The notes under the pieces are model-generated. The model worked only from the letters and a program-made list of their open reading frames with translations, made no database searches and was not told where the DNA came from. A DNA stretch of 64,000 bases from Flammula alnicola (lineage: Eukaryota > Basidiomycota > Agaricomycetes > Agaricales > Strophariaceae). Shown in pieces: positions 11,351 through 23,167 of the stretch; position 1 is the first letter of the stretch, and each line of letters begins with the position of its first letter. The stretch lies in assembly GCA_015499995.1 (NCBI GenBank), contig JADNRV010000191.1, positions 1-64,000 of the forward strand, in the 5' to 3' direction. The translations under genes were made by a program, and so were the position numbers.

Positions 11351-12343
11351 CATTGGGTATCAGAAGGTTCTCCTTGGTGTCGTAACAGGGTGCGCGTGAT
11401 GTATACTGCGAGTCCTCAAAATTAGTAGCCAGCGCCCCACATTCTGGCGTATCAACATTAAGTATATCCGTACCCATCGTTGAATTACCAGGATATCCTG
11501 TCGATTATTTGAGCACAGCAATGATAAGAGAAAGATCCTTAGAAAGGGTCGGATCTGGGCATCTGCTCATATAAATGCGCAGGTTTGCATGATGTGAGCT
11601 GTGAAATGACTGCTGGGAACTATCGATGATCGATCCACCACGCGGAGGAACACGAGGACATAGAAGGAAGATGTAAGCTGCTAAACACATTTCCCGGGAT
11701 CCGTAGCAGGAAAGGGAACATAGAGGAATTCCACTTACAGGTATATCTGTCCCGCTAACGAAGCGCCCGTGCTCCAAGTTGGAGTGCAGTTGTGTGTGCG
11801 TTTTGACATAGCACATTGGATTCAGTCAGACATTTGTATTGAATTCTTCGATCTTGCTGAAGTCATGTATCATCGATATTTAAATAGACGGTGAACAATT
11901 GGTTCATATTCATACTCGCAGACCAATCTGAAAGCTCATGACAACTGTATAGGAGCACGTCAAATTACCTGCTAAGCTAGCCGCAAACCACTCGAGGCGC
12001 CCAGAGCAGGGCCACGGGTTAGATATATGGAGTGAGAAATGACGTGAGATGTACGCCAGGCAGCCAAGGACTACGCGAACATCGGTATTCTGGCTCAGGG
12101 ATGTGCCCGTTACGGAATTGGACAGGGAGAAATGTTCCATCCTTAAATGGCAAAAGCTCGAATTAATATCGATCCTACTTGTATTTTCCATAAAGGGTAA
12201 AATGGCGGGCAGATGGCGTGTAACGAGCTGTGTTTCTCGTGGTACCCGCGAGTCGTTGTAAGGGTTCTTAGACCATCTCAGTACCGTATAAATTTAATAT
12301 GACAGTCCCTCAGGCCACCAGTATCTCTTCCAACTTCTGCTAA
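11351..12343. other. intergenic between family members 1 and 2
   Basis: No supportable gene. Around 12040-12110 there is weak similarity to 15515-15600 (block caaggactRcgc), perhaps shared 5' flank carried along in the tandem duplications. AT-rich just before the ATG of member 2. Confidence 0.35.
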
Positions 12344-13208
12344 ATGGCTACCACTGCCCAAGGGGTCACCGAAACGGAGCAAGCAGCTGGGCCTAGCAAC
12401 TCACGCCCAGACGAACCCAGTCACCTAACTGCTGTCAAAGCTGCTGCAAACGCTCAATATCAGCCCCTACGGCAGACGTCGAAGACATTACTGAGAATAG
12501 TCAGTGTCTTTCAGGTAAGCATTCAAGCAGAATACGATACAGAGAGTCTTTGGACCGGTGATGCATCTCTTTAGGTCGCAAAGATCAAAGGCAACAACGA
12601 GAAACTCATTCACGAGACCGGCCATCTTATATCCAGACTCTGGGGCTTGTATCAGGAATCTCCAGACCGGGGAATCTGGCCACCTCCAGCGCTCAAGGGC
12701 GTGATTATGAACATGGAAACGTAGGCACTTCTTTCTGAGGAGGCCGTTGTAGCTATTCATATTTTAACAGAACCGTGATGGCCATGGCAAGCGACTTAAT
12801 CGAGGACAAGGCAGGCGTTTCGATGGCACCTCGCTTTCACAGCCTCGCCGACCTCAACAAGGTCAAGAAATATCGAGAAGATGTCGAGCGACTGTCGACC
12901 AATTTATCGGCATACCTTGTACGTCTCTTCTAGTTCTCATCCACAAATATTTCAAAACTCACTGAACGCTTTAGGAGAAAGCTGTAACAGTGACCCAGGT
13001 GACGGAATCTAGAAATCCGCCAATTCTCCCATCTGATATCCCGTACGCCTTCCCTATGCAGCCGGTCGCAGCGTACGGGGAAATCCTCTTCAACTCGTCC
13101 AGCTTTGAACAGTTTGGATCTGGAGAAGTCCTCAGAATGGGAGATGACAATGAAATCGGTGGGCCAGTGGACATATCGAACAACAACAACATTAAGTACC
13201 TACCCTAA
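12344..13208 (+). CDS. 4HB-RHIM protein 2
   Basis: Four exons, introns after RIVSVFQ (about 12514), NMET (about 12720) and NLSAYL (about 12918). The N-terminal tail is short and Pro/Ser-rich. The helical region follows: QYQPLRQTSKTLLRIV, then KLIHETGHLISRLWGLYQE with PPPALK, then VMAMASDLIED with KVKKYREDVERLS. The linker is shorter than in other members. The motif (13128-13197) is VLRMGDDNEIGGPVDIS followed by NNNN. The frame stops at 13206-13208 nine bases after the motif; a GTAC or GTAAG could instead splice to a distal exon as in the paralogs, so the last few residues are uncertain. It belongs to the plus-strand run 9970-16978. Confidence 0.6.
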
Positions 13209-14249
13209 TCGTAAGTCCTACTTTCTTTGAATCTCGGTCTTAGAATGTCCATCTTACTTTTTTTCATTCGCGAGATCTTCGTGGTGGGTTACGATGAGCT
13301 GGACCACGGAGTTGGTTTACGGAGTGCCATGAGAAATGTAGACAGAATTTTTTTGAGTCTTGGAGTCGGTCTTCAGACTTCTAGGATCAGTACAGAAATA
13401 TGTTTGTAAGGTAGATTGCGTCAGATTGGACCTTGATTGGACCGGCGACGACCACCCTCGAAAATGTATTCATTACGGCCTATTGATAGATCTGGTAGTC
13501 GTAGGCATTCCTTTCGACGCACCGCGGCTCTCCCCCCGGGAAAAATACTACAAGCCAACTTGAAGCCAACAATAATTTGTTTATTCAATTTCTTCAGATT
13601 TCTCCAAGGCTTCTAGAACCAGCACGCCCGTCTCGCTCGTAGGAGTTATCTTATCGTATCCAAAATGTAAACAAATGCAAACTCCTCTAAGGGCTCCAAC
13701 TCGGGAGAGCGGCTGGCAAACTTTGGATTCGGTGATCTCGGTAACCAGGCACCCATTTCGTCACGTTCAAATTAAGAGCCTTTGTATGTACATGTATTTT
13801 ACTAGTACTACCAAAAAAAAAAGTACATTCACATCTCAAAGTAAGTCTCAAAATGATAAGATAACTGTTCCCTACTAGGATGAAGCTCCTGCGAGCGAGA
13901 CGAGCGTGCATCGTTCTATGATAGGAGCCTGGATTTCTCCAAGATGGCTTGCTCATCATTTAGCCGTCCCTCGGGGTTTCTCCTCTCGGCATGTTCCCCG
14001 TCCCGTTCCCGACTTCCCTTCAGGTTTGTAAGGTTATAAGTAACGCAGTGCCAACCTTTCTGATAGAACTTCTCAGGTTGCTGTGTTGCAGTACATAGGC
14101 CCATGCAAGGATTTAATCAGACGGAGTTATGCGTCTCATGGACCCTCGCATACTGTACATACCCGGTTTCCGACGATGACAACCTAAGCCAGTACCAAGA
14201 AGCACCCCAAACCTGGGTTCCTCCTTGATAGCCTTTCCCCCCTGCAAAT
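13209..14249. other. intergenic between family members 2 and 3
   Basis: No protein-like frame. Short A runs near 13813. I see no RNA gene or repeat. Confidence 0.4.
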
Positions 14250-15370
14250 ATGGGGTCCAAGTCAACGAATAAATCCAAGAAACACGTCAATGGGATAGAA
14301 CCTCGCGGGGTGGATTGGCAAGACGCTAGTATTGAAGGTGCAGCTCTTGTCCTTGGGTTTGTTCGAGGCGCTGCAGATGCTACCCAACTGCCATTCCTGG
14401 CACAAGCGGCTGGAGCGACGTTGCGCATTCTTGTAATGGTGCAGGTATGTATTGTTTCATAATCTGAGGTCGACGGTTAGTATGTCATCAAGTCCTCTAG
14501 GCAGTCAAAGCCAATAAAGTTAGATTTCAGCGATTGGCAGACGATACAGCTGCGTTCATCGCTGTCATCTGGCGTTCTTATAGGTCATCTTCTGATGAAG
14601 AATGTTGGCCGCGTCCGGAGATGAAGGATGCTCTTGAGGACCTTGAACAGTGAGTAATCGGTACACAACATCGATAGCTACTCATCTGTATTCATATAAT
14701 AGAACTGTGAAGGCCATACATGAATTTGTACAGGCACAAGCGTCAAGGAGCAAGGTTATTCGCATCCTATTCAGCGTGTCGGACGTGGGGAAGATTGAAG
14801 AGTATCGCGAGAGATTAGGGACTTGCATTTCGAAATTCGAGGTATGTAAGTCGGAGCATAACTTCTACCTGTTTAGGCTCATAAGAGTATCAAGGTATCA
14901 TCCCACCTCGTCATCAACGATGTTCTATCCCAGATATTAAAGAAACAAGATCAAATTGCGGAGCAACTTAGGCCACGTGTGAACTTGACGACAGGGATAA
15001 ACCAACTGTCGACGATCTACACGGCACCAGTGGGCGAGAAGGAAGGAGAGCAAGTCTTAGCGCCTGAATCCATCCTTACAGGACCTGCGTCCCCTCAGAG
15101 CGCTCAACCACAGAGTTTAGAGGCGATTCATGTTCCCTATTGGCTCCAATACCCGATTTACCCTGGGTCACTTCCTCTGTCTCAAATGACAGGCGCGTAT
15201 CTCACCCGCTACGGGCAACGTTCCCTCTCCAGTCACCCCGCGCCATTTATCAGCATAGGTAATAACAACGTCATCTCCGGGAATATGCATATCGCCAATA
15301 ACCACAATTCTGAATACGGCTGTGGGTGGTCTTGCTCTCAATTATACATTTTCTATTCACTGATCCAGAG
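14250..15370 (+). CDS. 4HB-RHIM protein 3
   Basis: The most typical member. After a basic N-terminus (MGSKSTNKSKKH), exon 1 encodes a long helix (AALVLGFVRGAADATQLP, then AAGATLRILVMVQ). Exon 2 has AVKANKVRFQRLADDTAAF with WPRPEMKDALEDLE. Exon 3 has TVKAIHEFVQAQASRSK and KIEEYRERLGTCISKFE. Exon 4 starts at the AG near 14895 with VSSHLVINDVLSQIL, a block also present in member 4. The motif (15246-15311) is FISIGNNNVISGNMHIA plus NNHN. The stop codon is apparently split by the last intron (T at 15321, AG at 15369-15370). It lies on the plus strand 1.0 kb downstream of member 2 and shares intron positions with members 1, 4 and 5. Confidence 0.68.
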
Positions 15371-16158
15371 TTTGCCAGTGATGAGTGTGAGCGAAAAGAA
15401 CCATTGACACGATGCGCAACGTGTCTGAGTTTTTATTCCGTAATTAGTCAAACAAACGACATGCCGATCAAGTATTCACATGGAGTTAAATCGAGGGTTT
15501 GAGACTCAATATACCCCTCCGATGACCACGGTAGCAAGGACTGCGCAAAGATAGACGGGAATGGCAGAGGTGCGAGAAAAGGTCAGTGAACCCGGCTATC
15601 TGGAGCGTGGCCATCTGAACTTTAACTTTACATAAGAGGCCTCACGTCACTTTGAGGGAGCAGTAAAAGACATCAGGGCTTGGGTAATTATATACCCATT
15701 TGGCCAGATATTGGCGAAAATGACGAGCCCATCTATGGGAGATATATATCGCTCTCAGATTGATACGTATAACTTAACTAGCAGCAGCAACCATTCAATT
15801 CAAAGTACAGTATTTAACTTCATGAACGCATTGAGGAAGTAGCAGAGGTAGCGCGTTTATCGTCATCTACTCACCATAGAGTACTGTTCAAAGCTCAGCT
15901 GTCTCGAAAACAAAGCACACAGCGTTTCAGTGACTCCTCTTCCAAAGATGAATCCGGTGCGTGATACCAAAATTGCACTTGGAACTTGCTTAGTTTACAG
16001 GGATGAATCTAATCTATGAGATCTTAAAATATCACGTCCTAGATACTAGAAAGTATGTGGGGAAGTCTCGAGAGAAGGAGTAAAGGAGGGGTCTAAAATG
16101 GTTTGTTATCGATCTTGCATTGATCAGCAACAGACCATCCTTTCTAATCTCCTCCGGT
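15371..16158. other. intergenic between family members 3 and 5
   Basis: No supportable gene. It contains the 15515-15600 stretch weakly resembling 12040-12110. AT-rich upstream of the next ATG. Confidence 0.35.
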
Positions 16159-16978
16159 ATGGCGAACGACGGCGGCGCAGCCACCTACCCTACGAACTTT
16201 GGCCAAGGTGAAATGGATGCCGTTCAGGTCGCTCAAGCTATTGTAGAATATTCTCCTAGCCAACCGCTTAAGGATGCGGCTCAGCAGATATTGAAGCTTT
16301 TCGGAGATTCGCAGGTGTGTCTGTATTATATCTAAAGTACGAATTACCGCGTCAAGTGAAATCGCTAATTAATTTATCGCTACAGGAGAACAAGGGCGGT
16401 TTCAAAAGACTGGTTGACGAAGGCGGCGCTCTACTTGCCATTATTTGGCTGAAATACTTCGTACAGCCGGACAAACCTATTTGGCAGACTTCAGAAGTAC
16501 AGAGTATAATTATCAGTGTGAAACGGTGGGCATATTTATGAGCAAGAAAATGCGGTAACTGAAGTGTAACCAGAGCATTGGATGCCATCGCATCGGACTG
16601 CGCTGAGGCAAATGTGGGAAGACCAACGACGTACACCACTGAAACCTATCTGGCACAGTTCACAAAACTCGCGTCCGCCATCGCTGAAGTAAGTACATAA
16701 ATTCTACAAGTTTAATCGCGATTGTTTGAGCTACCGATTCCGCGTTAGACGCCTGTGGTACCCCCACGCCAGTCAGAGGGAGGGACCGATGCGTTACATG
16801 GGTCCAGTTCAATTGTACGCCTTGGGAACAACAATAAATTACTCAGCTCGCTCACGGTGAAAAATAACAACAACGCCACACTGGCGTATCCAAAATGTGC
16901 GTTGTCTCCCTGTTTTAGCTTACGCCCTATTAAATTTTATTAACATATACACACTTATTTACAGCAACGAAGTCCTAG
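16159..16978 (+). CDS. 4HB-RHIM protein 5
   Basis: Shortest member, five exons by eye, last exon 16965-16978. Helical blocks: VAQAIVEYSPSQPLKDAAQQ then ILKLFGDSQ; after the intron KGGFKRLVDEGGALLAIIWLKYF; then ALDAIASDCAEA with ETYLAQFTKLASAIAE. The linker is only about 20 residues. The motif (16812-16877) is IVRLGNNNKLLSSLTV then NNNN, fitting the RHIM-like pattern. The ATG at 16159 is chosen over 16120 because the extra residues look like 5' UTR, but this is not decisive. The linker compression makes it nearly a bare helical bundle plus motif. It is the last member before the palindromic block. Confidence 0.62.
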
Positions 16979-17206
16979 CAACAGAGCTATGTGCACTTGG
17001 AATCAAGCCTGTCGGATATGATGTCTCAAAATTTCCCCCGCTGCAGCCATGAGCTATGATAGTGTGAAAGATCCTACCCCAGTTAAAAGATAGCGATGTA
17101 AGAAAGCTTGGGAATCTAAAAAACCGTGGCCGAATTCAGGAAGTTGAGTCTTCCCAATGTGGAGCAATGACACATACGACGTTGATTGTCAATGACAATG
17201 GTGGTG

Positions 17207-18646
17207 AACAATGCTCGGTAAGCGTGATGACCAGTCACACATGGCGTCACTGCATGTCACAGCCATTTTCTTGAGACATCGCGTTTGTGCCCTCCACATC
17301 ACCAATATGTGGGATTTCTTGTCGTGTATTTAATAATAAGAAGTGTTTTCATGAGCCTACATGATCCATTTTTTGAGAAATGTATTATCTATCCCCAAAA
17401 TGCGAAATCAGGCTGAATTGCCTGCCAAATATGGGCCTCCAGAGTGTATGAAAATATCTCCTCAACCACAACACTTATGAACATGGTTGGTAGATGTATT
17501 TTGCTTAGAATCGAAATTCAAGTCGACTGACATGATCCTTTTTTTTATTAGTGGCCCCCGTTCCGAGATAGACCCATAAAATAGGTACTTTGAGGTGGTT
17601 AGGGGCCATAAATAAAAATTCTGATCATGTCAGGTCGAAGCCACATTAGAATAAAACATTTCTCTCCTGCAAAGCTAGTCCATAATCTCCTCCGTTGCAA
17701 AGTTATAGTTTGCGCACTGTTGCCTGCGAAATAGGGCAGAGCACAGCCACTGATCCGGCGCCAAAATGACGGATGGGCGGCTCTTGGTATCTACAGGGTA
17801 CCTGCGTGCCTTGCGAAACAACAAAATATAGTCCATAATCGAGTCTATATGGAATTCATGAGATTTATATTGCAAAGTGTGAGGTATTCTCATACTGGGC
17901 TGTGTGGGATGCATTTTTTGAGTGAAAAATGCGAAATTAAGGAAGAAAATACCCCAGATTAAGATATTTCTCAGTTAGGGGTAATGGTGGACAGAGAAAT
18001 CAAAATAATTTGACCTGGGTACACCTGAGTACTCATCGCGAGGCATGCGGGTACCCTGTAGATACCAAGAGCCGCCCATCCGTCATTTTGGCGCCGGATC
18101 AGTGGCTGTGCTCTGCCCTATTTCGCAGGCAACAGTGCGCAAACTATAACTTTGCAACGGAGGAGATTATGGACTAGCTTTGCAGGAGAGAAATGTTTTA
18201 TTCTAATGTGGCTTCGACCTGACATGATCAGAATTTTTATTTATGGCCCCTAACCACCTCAAAGTACCTGTTTTATGGGTCTATCTCGGAACGGGGGCCA
18301 CTAATAAAAAAAAAGGATCATGTCAGTCGACTTGAATTTCGATTCTAAGCAAAATACATCTACCAACCATGTTCATAAGTGTTGTGGTTGAGGAGATATT
18401 TTCATACACTCTGGAGGCCCATATTTGGCAGGCAATTCAGCCTGATTTCGCATTTTGGGGATAGATAATACATTTCTCAAAAAATGGATCATGTAGGCTC
18501 ATGAAAACACTTCTTATTATTAAATACACGACAAGAAATCCCACATATTGGTGATGTGGAGGGCACAAACGCGATGTCTCAAGAAAATGGCTGTGACATG
18601 CAGTGACGCCATGTGTGACTGGTCATCACACTTACCGAGCATTGTT
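17207..18646. repeat. long palindromic (foldback) element 1
   Basis: Two arms of about 605 bp, 17207-17811 and 18041-18646, are near-identical inverted repeats around a spacer of about 229 bp. Examples: the block from aacaatgctcggta (17207) mirrors taccgagcattgtt (18633-18646), and the block around gccgcccatccgtcattttg mirrors 17763-17783. Neither arm has coding potential; the same small ORFs appear on both strands. This is a foldback or MITE-pair type element with no transposase. Confidence 0.85.
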
Positions 18647-18726
18647 GAGTTGGCGACTTTCCGCCCCACTCACGTGATGTCCAAATTGGGATTGTATTAT
18701 GTAAAGCACTGAAAATTCAAAGTAGC

Positions 18727-18956
18727 TGTAAGAAACCGTATCCGAAATAGGAAAAGGGATGGAATTCGGACGACGGGACCATACACTGAGTTGATCCGAC
18801 AAGTAGTTATGTAGAATATGGAGTCCTTATATAGAGAATGAGAGAAAAAAAGGAGGCGGACAATAAACTAAGAGGCAGACAAATATTTGAGAGAAGACTA
18901 GCACGCGGTAAAGACTGTGATTGAGACGGAACGGGATCTCCGATATCTTCATGACA
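18727..18956 (-). repeat. LTR (left)
   Basis: 230 bp, TG...CA ends, direct repeat of 21437-21666 with two visible substitutions (an A/G in the gagagaaa run and A/G in agcRcgcggt). It is the 3' LTR if the element is read on the minus strand. Confidence 0.9.
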
Positions 18957-21436
18957 TTACCCCCTTCTTAAGGACGAAGCAGAGCAGAGACTCGGAGATG
19001 GAGGTGGGGTGGAGTGGACGGCAAGATGGGAGGAGCTGGAAAAGAATAAAGGATGAGGAAAATAAATGAGGGTGGGTTTTGAATTAAAGGAATGTTGGTG
19101 AGTGAATGAATTTCACGAGGAGGAATGATGGTGAAGTAGAAACGAGGAGGGTTCGGGTGAGAAGCATTTCAATGAAAGGTGGTTCGAGAATATAGTAGAG
19201 GGTGGTTGGAAATTTTGAGGAAGGAATGCTCCAGAGTTTTCAGAGGCGTCAACTTCGAAGAAAGGCACGTGAAGCCGACAACGGTCATAATAGTCAGGGT
19301 AGGATCTGAGTTCGGTGTGGATCGTGAGGACGACCATAGTTGCACAGGGTTGTCATCCAGGCCGGGTTCGGGATGTGATAACCTGAATGCCGAACACTGA
19401 ACAGGTCCTATTACCCCCAACTTTAGGACAAAGCAATGGCAAAGTGGAGAGTGCAGGTGGAATGGAAGTGGCGAGAAAAAAATTTTGAGGAAAGGAGTGA
19501 GCATTAAGGAGATGTGGAAAAAGCGAGATAAGGGGTAAAGGAAGGTGAAAAGAAGACCCGGGGTATTATCCGTGGCAGTAAACGAACACAGGAGGTGAAT
19601 TGAAAGCCAGGAAAAATTGCATTGAATGAGAACAAATGTTCGAGCGCGTCCGGATCATGCCTAGAATGAAGAAACTTGGCGCGAAGGTTGACTTGATGGA
19701 AAGGCGCTCTTGAATTTGTCCAACAATTTGGAAATCAACGGTTGAAGAGAATTTCAAGGAGAGAGAATCGGGAAGGCAAGAAAGAGGTCAGAACGCGGAG
19801 TACAGTTTTGAAGTTGGCAGGGAAAAGGCGATCCTGTGCAACACGACTGAAATATCTCCACCATGTGATCAAGGAAAAGGGAAGGTAAGGCGAGAATTCC
19901 AAAAGAACGAGCGAACACAAGAGAACGAGGCCAAACAAACCAAATGCCCAGGTGAACAACTTGGATCTAGATGATTTGGTAACTCAGAGAAAGGATTAAC
20001 AGAGGAAGAGAGTTGTTGAGGGAAGAGAGGATGAGAGGACGAGAGATGATGTGGAAAGGTGGATGTGGAAGATGCCGAGGGAGATGAAACACCGATAAAT
20101 GACTTGACGATCTGCAAGAGAAATGGCAGAATGGATATCACAGATAATATCCCTTTATCCCCCTTTCTAGGTGACATGGAAGCGGCATGAAAGTGTTCGA
20201 AGGTTGGAGCCAGGAGAACAGAAATGTTGAATGATGGTGAAAATAAACAAAAGGAATTGGAAGTGTGGGAGGTGGGCACAAATTTCGGCCAGATTGGAGG
20301 ATACAATTTGGCGGCCTGTGGAACCGAGGGTATGGACCGAGAGCGTGCGAAAGAAGAGACAGAAACGATATCGAATCGTTAGATGAATGAGATCGGGATA
20401 CTATGGAGTCCGGACAATTCGAAAGTCCCATGGAAACGTCGAAGAAAGACCCAAAATATCGGCAAGGGAACTTGAAAGGAGAAAATGAAGTAATCGAGAT
20501 AAAAGGGAGACCAAGGTCGGAGAGGAAACCGTACAATATTAAATCATATGGGGGAGTAGAAACTGCTATGTGACGGAGCAGTAATGGAACTTGAAGAAAT
20601 CAGGAGCTACCTGAATAAAAACAAGAGGCAAGTCGAAGAGTTGACGAGAAGGGAAGGAACAAGAAGAATGGTCTGCACGACTATGGCCGTTTAGAACCGA
20701 GGGAGAGGAGACGACGGAAGGTTGTGCAGGGAATAACTAGCACAAATGGCATCTGACCTCGAAGGCAAGAGCCCAGAACAGAATAACGTGTCGCTAAGAC
20801 TATGGCCTCGACCGACAGAGGTTGGAACAGAAGGCTAATGGGCTGACAAGACTATGGCCTTTGCCAAAAGCGGGGAAATGAACATAAATCTTGATGCGGC
20901 GTAGGAAAAATACAGCGGGTGGAAGAATGAACGTCGAAGAGGAAAGGGAGTTTGCGAGCTGTAAGGCTTGCGGTGGTGATGGCGGACTGTCGAAATTGAA
21001 CTTGACCCGGGGAATTTAATAACGAATCGAGTTGGCGGGGTCCGCGGGGAAGACTGACAGTGTCGGCCGTGATGAACATAGATGAACGAGGTTGGAACCA
21101 GGAGTTACAGGGATCGAATGGGTGAATGCAAATTCGAAGCCTTAAATGAGAACGAGGGACCAAGGACCAAAATGACGAAGGAAAGCTCGAGTGAGGGCGA
21201 CAAAAAATCAAAAGGGCAGACGGCAAAGAATGGCGAGCATTGACAAAGAAGAGTGTTTGAAATACTCAAGCGCAGTTGACAAGCGCGAGCGGTGATGACG
21301 AAGGGCAGCGAGCCGGGGGAAATCTTGATGCACCAAAAGAAATAAAGGCGGCGTGGTTCGGTCTGAGGAGCGAGGAGCGAAAGGAGACGCCTGGTCGATG
21401 AGCAGAGGTTTGAGAGATTGGTGGTCGGATCAAACT

Positions 21437-21666
21437 TGTAAGAAACCGTATCCGAAATAGGAAAAGGGATGGAATTCGGACGACGGGACCATACACTGAG
21501 TTGATCCGACAAGTAGTTATGTAGAATATGGAGTCCTTATATAGAGAATGAGAGAAAGAAAGGAGGCGGACAATAAACTAAGAGGCAGACAAATATTTGA
21601 GAGAAGACTAGCGCGCGGTAAAGACTGTGATTGAGACGGAACGGGATCTCCGATATCTTCATGACA
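21437..21666 (-). repeat. LTR (right)
   Basis: Partner of 18727-18956, followed by the second copy of the gtagc duplication. It is the 5' LTR in minus-strand reading. The adjacent interior (AGTTTGATCCGACC on minus) would hold the primer site; no tRNA match is evident to me. Confidence 0.9.
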
Positions 21667-23167
21667 GTAGCTCGCCAATTTCGCGACCCAGTTCATAATG
21701 TTTGTGGCACGGTGCCACAAAATGAGTTGCCCAAGTTGCAAATGCCTGACAATGAAGTCCCTCCAGCTTGAAATGCTCTCTTTTTTGGGTGGAAGGGGCA
21801 TTTATCACTCTTAATTCTCATGAGGCATAATTTTAATAAATATAGCATTAGAATATATATCTACTAGACTACTACTATGAAAGCTAGTATAAGAAATAGG
21901 GTGTGATATTAGCATAAGTAGAGGCAATGATAGAGTGCATCATAGCATGGCAGAACACATCAAATTCATCAGGGCAAGCACATAAGGGCTATATGGGGCA
22001 GACGTGGTGCTCACAGCATGGGGAGAGGGAGGGGAGGAGGACGCGGAGGACGCGGAGGATGCGGAGGAGGTGGTGGTGGTGGTGGTTTGAGAGCAAGAAG
22101 CCACCGTCACACGCGTTCTTGATTATGGCAAAGCTGATGGCGAGCTGAATGCAACGAACTGATTTGATTCTGAGTATTATATAATACTCTTTCCATTTTG
22201 GGACTCACGTGCGTGGGGCGGAAAGTCAAAAACTGCTGCGAACAGCACCATGTCACGCTTGTGACACATCTGCCTGGTGCGATAAAACTTGGATAAAACC
22301 GTACCCAAGTCCCAAATTTGTGTTGAAGAGACCGGATTCTGTTTTTTCTTTCAATTTACATACAGTACAAATGCCTTTGTTGTCCATAATGTAATTAGTA
22401 TGCTGTGCTCATTGTACAAGCAGCTGAAGAGGCAACGGCGTGTTTTCTTGGTGGCTGTGCAGTCCCATCAGTGCCATCAAGGGAACCGTGAATGCGGGTC
22501 CCCACAATTGGTGATGAACAATGCAGTTTTTGACTTTCCGCCCCACGCACGTGAGTCCCAAAATGGAAAGAGTATTATATAATACTCAGAATCAAATCAG
22601 TTCGTTGCATTCAGCTCGCCATCAGCTTTGCCATAATCAAGAACGCGTGTGACGGTGGCTTCTTGCTCTCAAACCACCACCACCACCACCTCCTCCGCAT
22701 CCTCCGCGTCCTCCGCGTCCTCCTCCCCTCCCTCTCCCCATGCTGTGAGCACCACGTCTGCCCCATATAGCCCTTATGTGCTTGCCCTGATGAATTTGAT
22801 GTGTTCTGCCATGCTATGATGCACTCTATCATTGCCTCTACTTATGCTAATATCACACCCTATTTCTTATACTAGCTTTCATAGTAGTAGTCTAGTAGAT
22901 ATATATTCTAATGCTATATTTATTAAAATTATGCCTCATGAGAATTAAGAGTGATAAATGCCCCTTCCACCCAAAAAAGAGAGCATTTCAAGCTGGAGGG
23001 ACTTCATTGTCAGGCATTTGCAACTTGGGCAACTCATTTTGTGGCACCGTGCCACAAACATTATGAACTGGGTCGCGAAATTGGCGAGCTACTTTGAATT
23101 TTCAGTGCTTTACATAATACAATCCCAATTTGGACATCACATGAGTGGGGTGGAAAGTCGCCAACTG

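Larger units (their letters stand above)
18727..21666 (-). mobile_element. LARD-like non-autonomous LTR retrotransposon
   Basis: The two 230-bp LTRs (18727-18956 and 21437-21666) differ at two positions that I can see. Each has TG...CA ends and they are flanked by the 5-bp duplication gtagc (18722-18726, 21667-21671). Just inside the left LTR the minus strand reads aagaagggggtaa, a good polypurine tract before a 3' LTR, so the element runs on the minus strand. The 2.48-kb interior has no gag or pol; short minus-strand ORFs are Pro/Ser/Phe-rich low-complexity products of strong purine bias on the plus strand. The size and absence of coding fit a LARD. The clean TSD inside the left arm of the palindrome dates it after that element. 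Confidence 0.88.
18649..23167. mobile_element. palindromic MITE-like element 2, interrupted by an LTR element
   Basis: Ignoring the nested LTR element (18727-21666), the left arm (18649-18726 plus 21672-22240) and right arm (22520-23167) are inverted copies of about 650 bp around a 280-bp spacer. The outer ends begin GTTGGCGACTTTCCGCCCCA and the inner ends carry the related word gggcggaaagtc (at about 22216) and its complement (about 22532). So each arm is itself bounded by short inverted repeats. The arrangement looks like two copies of one MITE facing each other. A (GGT)n/(CCA)n microsatellite lies in both arms (about 22070 and 22675). There is no transposase. Confidence 0.75.

Noticed and set aside
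19113..21512. many minus-strand ORFs of 60-145 codons in the LTR element
   Set aside because: They come from strong purine bias of the plus strand, which avoids stops on the other strand; no gag or pol motif is present.
21927..22832. identical 73-codon frames on opposite strands
   Set aside because: They are the two arms of palindrome 2; the (GGT)n run gives a Trp/Arg-rich product with no domain.
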